Of a stretch of DNA of 64,000 bases, positions 1-10,695 are shown piece by piece. Under the pieces are notes generated by a model. That model saw only the letters and a list, made by a program, of their open reading frames with translations. It had not been told where the DNA came from and did not search any database. The position numbers and the translations under genes were made by a program. Location: positions 108,724,469-108,788,468 of the forward strand of contig CM043951.1 of assembly GCA_014529385.2 (NCBI GenBank). The letters are read 5' to 3'. This DNA is from Adiantum capillus-veneris (lineage: Eukaryota; Streptophyta; Polypodiopsida; Polypodiales; Pteridaceae). How positions within the stretch are numbered: the first letter of the stretch is position 1; every line of letters begins with the position of its first letter.

Positions 1-564
1 TCTTGCTGCTTGAAAGTGTTTTTAGATATGGTGGTTCTTGAGAATGCTCATGTCCATGTAGGGAGCAACAAGATTTGTCGAAGCCAAGTTTTAGGCGATG
101 TAGGACCAAATTGTCTCATATCATACCATTCACACCTTTGCCTCGAGCTTCTCTACTATGAGTCCTATTCTAGGAAGCTAGCCTGCACTTGAATTCTCAT
201 CAAACTGAGCATGGGCACACTGCATGCATGGATGTATCGAGATCTTTTAGACTCGATCTAAACTTGTGATCAATATATCTAAGCCTCAATGAAGGATGGA
301 GGATGTCTATCACAATAAGATTGAAAGAAAGCGGAGGCTAAAAGAGAAAATATAAAGGCTAGATGGAACTACAACTTGTGGTAGATCTTTATAGGGTGAC
401 TGGACTGCTATACGTTAAGCACTTAGCATGTGTTAATAGCATAGACAACTTAGCAGATTATGATATCTTGACAGCATTTCCTCAAGAACATCCCATCAAA
501 ACAATAATTTGTGAGCCAAAAATGTATTCAAATTGTATCATCTCTCAAATGACAATCACAGGAT
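1..564. other. No recognisable gene
   Basis: AT-rich sequence with only short reading frames. A 67-codon frame at 363-566 has no motif I can place. I see no promoter, RNA gene or repeat that can be supported. Confidence 0.5.
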
Positions 565-838
565 AAATTTGGTAATGCCCAGGGAACCAAAGCAAAAAAA
601 GTTACCAATTGTAACTTCATTTGAGTCGGAGTTACCATTTGGTAACTTGGATTTTCTTACGCAGTACCATATGGTAACACAATTTTCTCAAATAGAAACC
701 ACTAGGGTTCATGTTTAATTTACATTATATATATATATATATATATACCACACACATATATATGTAATTGAGTTACCATTCCAATTACAAATGTTACCAA
801 TTGGTAACTTAAAACTTTGACAATGTTACCACTGGTAA
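565..838. repeat. Cluster of GTTACC-type palindromes around a (TA)n run
   Basis: Near-palindromes with the core TTACC-(4 to 6)-GGTAA recur within 240 bases: 601-615, 631-646, 664-678, 793-808 and 825-838, with half sites near 569 and 772. The 631-646 and 793-808 copies are complete 16-base forms, GTTACC followed by GGTAAC. A (TA)n run lies at about 726-747. Nothing coding is nearby. The sites are unevenly spaced, so this is not a simple tandem repeat. It could be a set of protein-binding sites or the remains of a small inverted-repeat element. Confidence 0.6.
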
Positions 839-1472
839 TTTTATTAAAAAAATCAAATTTATAGAGTGATGACAATGCACAAATTCTAGTTTGTGGTCAA
901 TTTGTATATTTTTCCATTCCTTGACACAAGGATATAAGATCCTCATAGGAATCACTATGTGTGTGTGTGTCGTGTGTGCATGTTAGAGACCTGAAGCATA
1001 TTCCATTGTCACCCACTATTGGCTATTGTCATTCGTTCCTTTGTTTCTTCTCAAAAAAATTGGGCGGGAGCTGGTGGTCTCTATGGGCCGTTCTCTTTAA
1101 TGTCACTAAAAACTGGTTCTCAACAAAGTATTACAATTATTTTGCGGTGTATCTACATCGTTTCTTGCTTCCAATATTACCATATTATTGGGTCTCTTTA
1201 AAGAAATATAATAGTCAAAAGATATGAAAGAATCTTGCCCCCCCCCCCCCCCCCCCCTGGTTTTCGAATCCTGCCAACCACCTCTAGCTATCCCTCCTTC
1301 CTCTTCTGCTACACCTGTGACACCTATGCGACCGACGGTTGAGTGAGTGCGTCCCCCCACACCTGCGAGTCCCTCCCCCGATAGCTGCTTGCACCTTAAT
1401 GGTGCATGTCTACCTCTCACATGACGCTCTTATTCCCCACGCCTCATTCCGATACGCTAACAAGCTCAGCTT

Positions 1473-1558
<86 letters not shown>

Positions 1559-1972
1559 GAGAGAGAGAGAGAGAGAGAGAGGCTATGAGCAGGACTCTCT
1601 TGATCTCGTGAGACAGAGCGGGAGAGAGCAATATTCACAATCGACTGCTAACACACAATTGGTTGTGTGCGGAACACATGCATGTGTGCAACAAACACAA
1701 AGGGAATTGCAACGCCTATAGGTAGAGATGTTGTATTAGCAATCTATCCTTTTCATATTTCCTTTTACCTCCTTCTCATCTTTCCTTTTACCTCTTATTT
1801 CTTTGTTACAGGATGTCCTTTTAGAAAAACGGCACATGGAACCAACATTCAAAATTTGTATTTTCCCTTAAATATCTTTTTCAAGAAAAAAAACAAGGAA
1901 CTAACGTTCAAAAATTGGATTTCCTCCACACCTCCTCTGTGTTTCCCTCCTTTGCAAAAAAGCTATGGTTTC
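839..1972. repeat. Non-genic DNA with poly-C and (GA)n runs
   Basis: There is a 20-base poly-C run at 1238-1257 and a long (GA)n run at 1476-1582 with one interruption near 1554-1560. Reading frames across the (GA)n run are only translations of the dinucleotide. The rest (839-1237 and 1583-1972) is AT-rich and shows no gene. Confidence 0.8.
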
Positions 1973-2364
1973 TGTTAGGATAGCCCTAACCTCACTACAT
2001 GTGAACCATGCCCAGTCTAAGCTCCTCATATCACTGTGGGAAGCATGCCTACACCTAGCACTTTATTTTCATGCCACGTGGAGCATACACTAGTAAAACA
2101 CTCCTCATGCACACAACACCTAGCTAGCTATGTGGATGCACTAGCATCTGCCACCTCTACTACTTGCTTGTATCTCTCCATCGATAAATGGAGTTCCACT
2201 AAAAAACCTCACTATCTCTTGATAAATTATAATCTATTCCATCCTTTTATATAGTATTATCAAGAGTTATTTCAAGTATTAATCTAGGATAGGTTGTTTA
2301 TAATTCTGAATGCGAGCATAATTATTCGCCATGATTTAATAGGTCTTACAAGTGGTATCAGAGC
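1973..2364 (+). mobile_element. LTR (1973-2350) followed by tRNA-iMet primer-binding site
   Basis: The segment begins TGTTAGGATAGCC and ends CTTACA, giving the TG...CA ends of an LTR (378 bp). After two spacer bases comes TGGTATCAGAGC at 2353-2364. This 12-base sequence is complementary to the 3' end of plant initiator-methionine tRNA and is the usual primer site of copia and many other plant LTR elements. No gag or pol follows before the next LTR-like segment, and I see no second copy of this LTR, so this is the 5' end of a truncated element. Confidence 0.6.
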
Positions 2365-2668
2365 AATTTCTAGGACTTATTTAGCCATTATTACATAATG
2401 GCTAAATATTTACTACATAGATATTTAATTAATAAAGCATCCATTTTTATTTTTATTTTGTAGGACATCCATGATCTCCACGACACTATCACATACTGGG
2501 AGGCTAATGGCTGTTGTGGTCCTTGAGCTTTGACATGTTTCCATTTTGGCATTTTTGCATCTATGTATTGAGCTCTTGAGTCCCTAGTGGCTAGTCTTGA
2601 CTCTTGAGCTTTGACTCTTATATTTTCTTAGATTTCTCAGTGCTCATCTTTTTATAGCGCCTTGGATG
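2365..2668. other. Leader between two LTR-like segments, no gene
   Basis: AT-rich DNA with no reading frame of note. It contains short repeated phrases such as CTTGAGCTTTGAC near 2522 and 2605. Probably untranslated leader of the truncated element to its left. Confidence 0.4.
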
Positions 2669-2857
2669 TGTTAGAGTTTTGGCATCGCAAGTGAACTGCT
2701 CAATGTGATCCCATTATTTAGTTTGGATTTTAGATATTTATTTTATTTATTTTTCAAAGTTTGGGTGAGTAATTTAGTGAGGTTTCTATATAAGAAACCC
2801 CTTGCCCTCATTGTATACACATTCAATTATTAATTGCCAAGGTTAATTGGTTCAGGA

Positions 2858-2908
<51 letters not shown>

Positions 2909-2966
2909 GCTCACTCCCCTTGGCCTCTACGCTTCCGCATCGTTGACTTTGACATGGTATTAGAGG
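2669..2966 (+). mobile_element. Second LTR-like segment (2669-2954) with primer site
   Basis: Starts TGTTAGAG and ends TTTGACA, then TGGTATTAGAGG at 2955-2966, a one-mismatch version of the initiator-tRNA primer site. It contains a TATA-like CTATATAAG near 2788-2796 and a (CT)n run at about 2861-2905 in what would be the transcribed part of the LTR. The left boundary is a guess from the TG start. It is unrelated in sequence to the LTR at 1973. The layout suggests two truncated LTR elements side by side or one inserted into the other. Confidence 0.45.
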
Positions 2967-4353
2967 AGAGTCGTGCTTAAAGCCCTTGGCATGCAGGAGC
3001 AAAGTGAAGGAGAAGAAACACATTGTCGATGTTGCACTCCCACTCACTGGTATTGTCCTTTAGCGTTTTCAAAATACTGATGTCCCTAAGATCGGCACCG
3101 ATGGCCCCCTGCGTTTTGAAATGCACATCAACAATGGCCTTCTTCCCTAGCTTGTTGCAATTTGTCTTCTCTTGTGCAATATTTCAAAACGCTACCCCTT
3201 AGGCCGTCTCCATCCCTGGTCGACAGTCCACAGTCTCCTCCCCTATCCTCTTTGAGACACCCTTGGAGACGACAGTGGTCCCCCCATCTTTCAAAGAGCC
3301 CAGCGTTTTAAAACCCTGTGGGCTATGAAGGACCTTTGGAGATCTAGAGAGGGCAACGGGACAACAAGAGCGGTTTGGGAGACGAAGAGGCGTTCAACTG
3401 TAGAACTCTAGAGAGTGAGAGCAAGAGCGGCTTGGAGATTTTGTGGCTTGGAGATTTTGTAGAGCCAGTTTTGGAGTGCAAGAAGGTACTAGATTACTAG
3501 ATTTTGCAACTTCATAGCCGCCCCTTGCTCAAGCGCCCACGATGGCATCGACCAAAACCAACAAGTGGCCGTGGATAGCGGATACACCATCCAATTAGCG
3601 GCCTATGCATCGGCACAATCCTCAAGGAACCTGGAAAGTTGTTTGGCTCGAGATTGTGAAGTCAAAAGCAAATGGACGAGTTTGCTAGAGAACAGCGGCA
3701 AAGGCAAGCTGGACAACGATGACAGTACCAGTACTCAATTAGCTGCCTTGGTACCCATGAGGTACGACCACAACTATTATGAATGTGACTCGACACTTTG
3801 CTTCGCTTAGGAGTTTGAAGCAAAAGGCAAAAGCAGGAACTCACAGATAGACAAAGATTAAGGCAAGCTGGACAAAGATTACGGTCATAAATATTTGACA
3901 GAGGAGATCGGCCTGGCACACGTAGTGATAGCCACAGTGGCCTCGACGTCAGATTTCTAGTTGAAGTGTTAGTGTCACCACTAGCTTCAGCCAGAAAGAG
4001 GCTTGTGAGTGAAAGAGAGGGGCAGGGAGTGCTCCCTACTATAAGTAATTTGGACCCTTGTGTTGGAGTTCAAGCTATAAATGTTTGGACCCGTAGGTCT
4101 GAGTTCAATTCACATGCATCTGGAAGGAAACCAATCAGATGCCTAAAACACTATGGATGGGTGCGCCAATTCATTGTTGTTGGTCGGATCATGGACAGGA
4201 TGTGTTCCACATTTCATTATCTTGGACTTTTATACCGATGCTCAAGATGACATTATTCTCAGGTACAAAGTGGAGGGGAGAAACACCGAGGTGGATCCAA
4301 TTGGTGGTAACTTTTTGGGGTGTCCATGGTAGCTTCTTCATCCACTTGGTCTC
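2967..4353 (+). pseudogene. Decayed internal region of an LTR element
   Basis: Follows the primer site at 2955. A start codon at 3541 opens a frame reading MASTKTNKWPWI that stops within 20 codons. A basic stretch near 3660-3860 repeats the phrase AGGCAAGCTGGACAA with Gln/Arg-rich translations, as seen in degenerate gag regions. No zinc knuckle, protease or polymerase motif is visible. It may be a non-autonomous or strongly mutated LTR element; other origins are possible. Confidence 0.25.
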
Positions 4354-4644
4354 TAAGTTGCATTTATACGTCCGCATAACAAAAATTGTACGTATAATTT
4401 GGTATTATATATTGCATATCATATTTCAATCGAAATAAATTTTGATCGAAATACGTTTTACTCTATAAAAAAGGTGCCACGACAATTTATTCGTTGGGAT
4501 AGTGACGCTTGTGATAGAGACAGAGAGGGAGCAAGTAGCCATAGGTAATCAGTTCTGTATCTTTTTTTTGTTTTTTTCTTTGGACTTTTTATTTGCTAGC
4601 ACTGTTGTTATGGAGCATTGCTCACATCTCAGTGTTAGTTTGCG

Positions 4645-5735
4645 GATTAGGATGCTCTCTTTGGTTGTGTTGACCCCGTGTCACACTACAAAGAGAGAGA
4701 AAGTTTAGACACTTGTCCTTGGTTGTGTTGATCCTCGTGACACACTGCAAGGGGGGTTTAAACTTTAGATGCTTGTCCTTGACTATTACTGAGCTCCGTC
4801 TCGCACTGTAGGGAGTAGCTTAGGATGTACAATTAAATTCCCCATCTCTGGTTGTTATTGACCACGGCGTCGCATGACCACGGCGTCGCACTGCAGGGAG
4901 GGGTTACTATCTTACATCCTTTGTTCATAGTTGTTGACCACCGCATTGCACTGCAAGAATATTGGGTTTAATAGATTCCTCGTCTCTGAATATTGTTGAC
5001 CACCGTGTCCCACTGCAGGGAGGGGTTATGCATTTTAAATCCTTTATTCTTGGTTGTTGCTGACCATTGCATCGCATTGCAGGAAGATTGGATTTAATAG
5101 ATTTCCGATTTTACCATCGCATTGCACTGCAGGGAGAGGTTAGGTATTTTAAATCCTTCTTTCATATCTGTTGTTGTGGACCACCGCGTTGTAGTGCAGG
5201 TTGATTGGATTTAATAAATTCCCTGTCTCTGGCTATTGATGACTACCGTGTCGCACTGCAAGGAGGGGTTATGTATTTTAAATCCTTTGTTCTTGGTTTT
5301 TGTTGACCACCTTGTCGCACTATAGGTTGATTGGACTTTCTAAATTCCTCATCTCTGTATTGTTGACAACCTTGTCGCACTATAGGTTGATTGGACTTTC
5401 TAAATTCCTCATCTCTATTTTTGTTGACCACCTTGTCGCACTGTAGGGAGGGGTTAGGTATTTTAAATCCTTCGTTCCAAGTTGTTACTTACCACTGCGT
5501 CGCACTGCAGGTTGATTGGGTTTAATAGATTCCCCATCTGTGGTTGCTTCTATTGATTACCGCGTTGCACTGCAGGGAGGGGTTAGGTTTTTGAAATACT
5601 TCGTCCCTAGTTGCTACTAACTACCACGTCGCCCTGCAGGGAAATTCGTTGTAATAGATTCTTCGTCTCTGGCTGTTGTTGACCACCGCATTGCACTACA
5701 GGGAGGGGTTATGTATTTTAGATCTTTCATTGCTG
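4645..5735 (+). repeat. GC-rich minisatellite, about 63-bp units in two alternating types
   Basis: Units contain the near-constant core GACCACCGCGTCGCACTGCAGG. One type continues with GGAGGGGTTAGGTATTTTAAATCC and the other with AAGATTGGATTTAATAGATTCC, so the higher-order period is about 125-130 bases. About 17 units are recognisable, the first ones more diverged. The same array, in the same relative place, occurs at about 28,880-29,880. Its minus-strand translation gives a repeating peptide, but I treat that as incidental. Confidence 0.85.
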
Positions 5736-5857
5736 GTTGTTGTTGTTTTTCATGAAATATTTTCATATTTTTCTATTTGCAATCATATAAGTCAAAGTTA
5801 TATCTATTCTAGATCTATTTTAATTTTATTTGCTTCGTGCATTTTCAGGCTTCAGTC

Positions 5858-6490
5858 ATGATAGAGTCAAATATCGCGTCAGCATCGCAAAATCATTTGT
5901 GATGCTCTATCTTATCTCTCTATCGAGCTTCAGGCGATCATTTGCGTCGGGCATTTGATTCACTTCAAGCAAAGGTCGATGATTTTTTTATTGAACTTGT
6001 GAAGCAATGCTGGCTGAAACTGTGCAGTGCATTCCTTGTTTCATTTGACCTAGCTCTACGCAGTATTGGAGTTATGCATAACACAATAAAGCAATTATTG
6101 GGCCAAGTCACTAGAAGCTTTGAGAGTTTGGTTCACCAAGAAATCAAAGCCAAACCTAGAATGTCCTAGGACAGAAGAGGATATGCCTCCTCCTTCAGGT
6201 GCAGAGCCCTCAACTGTACATCTGAATGATAGTACGTGTCCTCCTGTCCTACACTTACTTAGGGACCATTCTATATTTCATTTGCAAGAACCCCAATTAG
6301 GTGAAGGGCGTTTTGCAAATGTGAAACAAGTTTCAATGGCCCATCCCCTCTTCAAAGATCCTCTCTATGCGACAAAGATCTACAAGGACCAGATAGGAAG
6401 CAAGCCGATTTACAAACAGTGCTAGAGGAAGCAACATCTACTATTGTCTAGCACCATGGCATGATATTGTCTTGTGTTCTTGTGTAAGGT
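5858..6490 (+). pseudogene. Kinase-like gene of the TA element, copy 1 (5' part only)
   Basis: An ATG at 5858 lies just after an intron-acceptor-like TTTTCAG. The frame is broken soon afterwards. Pieces line up with copy 2 (30,035 onward): an N-terminal region reading DHLRRAFDSLQAKVDDF, then a Pro-rich linker, then LGEGRFANVKQVS (glycine-rich loop of a protein-kinase fold, about 6,297-6,335) and ATKIYK (candidate ATP-binding lysine, about 6,368-6,385). A shifted frame then continues TVLEEAT, a possible helix-C glutamate. Catalytic-loop sequence is absent because the copy ends here. At least one stop and one frameshift separate the pieces. Non-functional. Confidence 0.5.
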
Positions 6491-7944
6491 CTCTGGCACC
6501 CTTGCAGATGAGATTCCTACGTAAAGGATCAATAGACCAGTTTGGTCATAAATAGAAAGTTGTTATTTTTGGTAGTTTTTTCACCTTTGATGTACTAATG
6601 ATGAATATATTGATGTAAGATTTTCAAAAATAAAATTTTTACTTTTTTGTCACCTTTGTCCAAACATAGTAAGCTTTGAGGTTCTTGCACCCACCTAGAT
6701 GCGACCGTCTCGTTTAAATCTACCCCATCCTAAATTTCCATAAAAATAGCTACTTGCTCCGAAGATTACTAAATATAGGAGATGTGTATATCTGACACCT
6801 TAACTTGTCATCCTCAAGCTTGTCGTTTAATAGCAACTTTCAAAATTAAATTATGATAAGCTAAGCTCATTCTAAACAATTAATTTTCATCCTAGTGTTA
6901 ATAAATTAATTCCTAAAGTCTAAGGTATCTATGTGTATGCATGTTCATTGACATGTATGTGCATGTATATGTATGTCCATGGATGCCCATAACTGACCCA
7001 TAGCCACGGACCCATCTCTTATGGTATGATTGACTATGAGCATGGGGGCACTACATGAGGTGTATCACTCAATTGGGTAAATTTGGGACACCTCTAATGG
7101 CTAAGTAGGATCTTGTGACACCTTTGCTCATTCTTTTAGCAAGAGGGGGCAAGCTAGGGAGGTATGGGGATGATTCGGTCAATAAGACACCTCCAAACCT
7201 CATATAAAGGGCATTTACACTCAATTTCACACACACTTAAAACACACTTGGGAGAAGGGAGCTTTGTTGCTGTGACAAACAACTTGGTGACTACCGCATC
7301 GAAGCTTTGAGAGATCAATAACTCCAAAGCACATTTGGGTAACGTAAATCTATTAATTAATCAAGTTATTAACAATATCTTCTCTCAATTGGAATCCTTT
7401 CCAATTGTTGCCATATTATTATTCAATCGGAATACTTTTCGATTACTACCATATTATTATTCAATTGGAATTATTTCCAATTTCTACTCTATTATCAAAT
7501 GCTATACTCTTATTTACATATCCTCAATTGGAAATCAACAATCATTATACCTATTTTATGGTAATTTCTCTACATTATAAAGTAATGAAGGTCTCACTAT
7601 TCGATTACATAATCAATTGTGTTGACTGCATGCACAATTCTTCATCAATGTAACCTAGATGCTTGCATGCATTAGCTAATCATAACCAATAATTTTTTTT
7701 GACTAAAAGGATGGATTGTTCTTGCAAGTAGATATAAGTGATTAATCATGTGATTAGTGGATGGGTTATAACGCATGTTTATCATAAGATTCTGGAAGGA
7801 TTACGCAAGCACATGTTTTTGGTTTGACGTGTGTAATAACCATATACGTTTTGGAATTAAAACATTTATAATCATTTACTCTACTTCCATTAAATTCTTA
7901 TACTCCTGCTTACAACTTCTCAAGTTAAGTATCTAGTTGTGGGA
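6491..7944. other. Non-genic, with LTR-like promoter features
   Basis: AT-rich, no recognised gene. A TATA-like CATATAAAGGGC at about 7201-7212 is followed by an AC-rich leader, as in LTR promoters. Three diverged repeats containing TATTATTATTCAAT(C/T)GGAAT lie at 7384-7480. I cannot define LTR ends here. Confidence 0.35.
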
Positions 7945-8058
7945 ATGGCACCCAAGAGAACTCGCTATGGTGGATCACACGAGCACAAAGCCGGAACCAG
8001 TGATGGTAAAGGCAAAGGAAAGGCCCCAATGAATGAGGTTGTGCCACTTATCCCATGA
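7945..8058 (+). CDS. Short basic reading frame, possibly a gag start
   Basis: ATG at 7945 opens 37 codons, MAPKRTRYGGSHEHKAGTSD and onward, ending at TGA 8056-8058. The Lys/Gly-rich start following an LTR-like promoter resembles first exons or gag starts of plant LTR elements. The continuation is not recognisable. A real protein is doubtful. Confidence 0.2.
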   Translation: MAPKRTRYGGSHEHKAGTSDGKGKGKAPMNEVVPLIP

Positions 8059-8397
8059 AGTGATGTTATTGCTCATGAAAAGGTAGGAAACTCCTTTTTT
8101 GTTCAATGCATCATGAGTAATTAGGAAGGAGGAAACTACCTAAACATTGGGTCAATCCCAATTTGAAACTGCATCAATTGAACTTGTTAATTTTCTCTAA
8201 GTTGTACTAATATGGAAGGATTGTTTGAGGATATACTATTTGAAGTAGGAAAGAATGTTTGCCTAGTAGGAAAATTCTCGAACCTTCGATTCTTCATTCA
8301 AAATCCTATACCGATATATTCAAAACTCCCTTTGATATCCAGGGAGGAGGGCTTAGCGGAGTGAACACTAAAGCAATGCATATGGGTGCGCACATCT

Positions 8398-8492
8398 TGC
8401 AGGTTTGTGCCTAGAATGCAAGATATTACTTACGGGTTTGTGTCCAGGTTGCAAGTTAGTCACTGAGGGTTTGTGCCCAGATTGCAGTGGTC
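8398..8492 (+). repeat. Three imperfect repeats of about 38-42 bases
   Basis: GGTTTGTGCC(T/C)AGA-TGCAAG-like units recur at about 8402, 8435 and 8469. They lie just left of CACTA element 1. Purpose unknown. Confidence 0.5.
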
Positions 8493-8563
8493 AATGGCGT
8501 GGGAAAGAAGCCCAATCAAGAGTTTTTTTCTTCACTACAAGAGGTTGTGTGCTCTTGTGACGC

Positions 8564-8772
8564 TGTTAGCGACGGAAATACACTGGGTTTTTATAACCCC
8601 CGACGTCGCTAAAACCGTCGCTACGAGAGCGTCGCTATATGCGTCGCTATAGGCGTCGCTAAATGCGTCGCTATATAGAGACGCTCATAGCGACGTTTAC
8701 ACAGAAGACTATAGAGACGCTCATAGCGACGCTATAGAGCCATAAATAGCGACGGTTATAGCGACGCCCGAG
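8564..8772. repeat. Subterminal GTCGCTA array, 3' end of CACTA element 1
   Basis: About a dozen copies of GCGTCGCTATA-type motifs, first in one orientation (to about 8670) and then inverted (TAGCGACG), so the array can fold on itself. In En/Spm such subterminal repeats are bound by TNPA. By analogy these should be targets of the small protein encoded at 9132-10,441. Confidence 0.85.
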
Positions 8773-9131
8773 AGATTTTTCTTTGGTGACAGGGCATTGA
8801 ATGCCCAACCACCCATCAACCATATTGTACTTGATTCACTTTTTAAAAAAAGTGCAAGGGTAGATAATAGACCCAAAATAGTCACCCACAAGACGCATTG
8901 TTTGCAAAATTGACAATTGTACACATCATAGGCAAAATGAATTGATTGGCAAATGTAATAATGACAATTGTACAACATCATAGGCATAAAGAATTGATTG
9001 GCAAAAGGAACTGCGGTGACAAATGTAATAATATACATGGTTCAAAAAGACGTATAAAATCCGTCTCATGATACATAAGCTATGAGAAAACCTAAACTAA
9101 TGCTATCTAGCTACGGCTAAACTGACGTCGT

Positions 9132-10441
9132 CTAGTCAGACGTCTCATCGCGTCCAAGCGGCGTATCTGTCGGATTCTGCAAAAAAAGACAATAAGACAG
9201 CTTTCAGTAAGTATAACCATATAACGACATTTATAAAACAATACAAAAAATAGAAAAGAGTAAACCCTAATACTAACCATGCCGCCGCGAGAACTGAGAA
9301 TGTCCATCAGGGCGTTTAAGCCCTTCCTGCCTACGTACTTGCGCTCGTACGGTGTGGGATCACGTCCTGTCATAGACCACTGTCAAAACATACAAAGATT
9401 TCATTATGTTAGAATTAAAAAACTCATAAATCCTAAACTATCGAACATAAAGAGCAATGCGAAAAAACTTACAAAATCGGCCTTAAATGATGCCCATCCA
9501 CCGCTCCCCAAGTGGTGCGAGCTCCCTGCCTCTACTCGCGCTCTGGCTGCATCCTTTTGTTGCTTCCACTTGTTGGGATTCTCGCGCGCTGCTTTCTTTG
9601 CATTCTTCCAATCTTCTTTGGCCAGCCAATCTGGCCTGCTCCACCCATTCTTGATTGCTTTTTGCACTTCGGAACGCTTGTGTTTGCAGTATTCGCGCAT
9701 TCGAATCTTCATCAGGTCTTCATTGAAGCGCTGATCCCGTGTTGGAACGGGAAACTCATCATGAAGTATGCTGATGACTCTGTTTTTTAAATCACTTGGT
9801 ACTTCACTCCATTTGTTTAGTATGTAGTGTCTAAACAGCTAAGAGCAAACACCACGCATGCGCGAGATCACCTTCTTGCCGTCATCATCCATGATGATGC
9901 CGCCGTTGAAGTCGACGGAGTAAGACAAGCCCTCTAGCCGGTGACGCGTGAACCTGGGTGTCCCGACAGGGGTCTCTAGCGGCGTGTCGATGGGGGTACG
10001 GGCGTCAGGTGTCTCCACCGGCGTCTGGGCCGCGAAGCGAGGATTGTCGAGTGGGGTGGCTCCTGGCGGAGTAGGTAGAGGTGTGTAGCTTCTAGGAACA
10101 GTCAGCCGTGCAAAACCTGGCGTAGATGGCGATGCTGTGGCTGGTGTGGGGGCGGGCAAAGAAGAGGAGGGTAAAGAGCCTCGTCGAACACGAGGTGGTG
10201 TGGAGGCATCAGTGGCGGAATCCCCACAACAACCGCCACCGCCACCACTAGAGCGCCGGTGTCTAGACGAGTGTGAAGCTCGTCTCGTCGACGCCGAAGC
10301 TTCAGAGCGCGCCAAATGCTCCGAAAGAGAGGGAGATGCGAATGGAGTAGAAACGCGCGATGATGCGCCAGAGCGATGATGCTCCACGTACCACTGTCTC
10401 TGCTGCGGTGACAAAGAAGAAAGAAACTCCTCATCATCCAT
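9132..10441 (-). pseudogene. TNPA/Transposase_24-like gene of CACTA element 1 (one stop codon)
   Basis: Three exons on the minus strand: 10,441-9,473, 9,379-9,278 and 9,176-9,132, with GT...AG introns matching exactly those of element 2 in position and exon length (969, 102 and 45 bases). The product starts MDDEEFLSSLSPQQRQWYV, has a Ser/Pro/Thr-rich first half with TPxxTP repeats, then the conserved part HYILNKWSEVPSDLK followed by a basic helical region ending WKNAKKAARENPNKWK. This matches the plant transposase family Pfam calls Transposase_24 (Ptta/En/Spm). It is expected to bind the subterminal repeats in the nucleus. A TAG at 9839-9841 replaces the CAG codon of element 2, cutting the protein just before the conserved part. 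Confidence 0.8.
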
Positions 10442-10695
10442 ACCTGCATTAAACACACGAATATTTAAACTTAATATTGAATGAATAGAGTAGACAATGA
10501 CGCAAAGACCATTAAATACAATGACGTAATGACGCAATGAATTAAGTGATAGAAGAGGAAAGTCGAAAACTCAGAATTTTCAATCAAAAGATGTGAGCGC
10601 GAGTAGAAAGGAGCGTTATACACCATGGAAGGTACTTAGAGAGCCAGAGCTTTTACAACATGGAGCAAAATTGTTCAAATACAATATTTGTGGCT

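Larger units (their letters stand above)
4356..6490 (+). mobile_element. Partial copy of the TA-flanked, kinase-carrying element
   Basis: Begins with AGTTGCATTTATACGTCC directly after a TA dinucleotide (4354-4355), the same left end as the element at 28,513. It then follows the same order: an AT-rich subterminal part with TTTCGATCGAA-like words, a GC-rich minisatellite, then a kinase-like reading frame. Similarity to the second copy stops near 6480-6490, inside the kinase region. I could not find the right inverted end (ATGCAACT) in the following 2 kb, so this is a truncated copy or an internal-deletion derivative. Confidence 0.6.

Noticed and set aside
4645..5735. Minisatellite as a repeated-peptide gene
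   Set aside because: Minus-strand frames give a repeating peptide over two units only; other units contain stops and indels.
10137..10379. Plus-strand frames opposite the TNPA-like gene in both elements
   Set aside because: They are antisense shadows of the GC-rich Ser/Pro coding region and have no start context.
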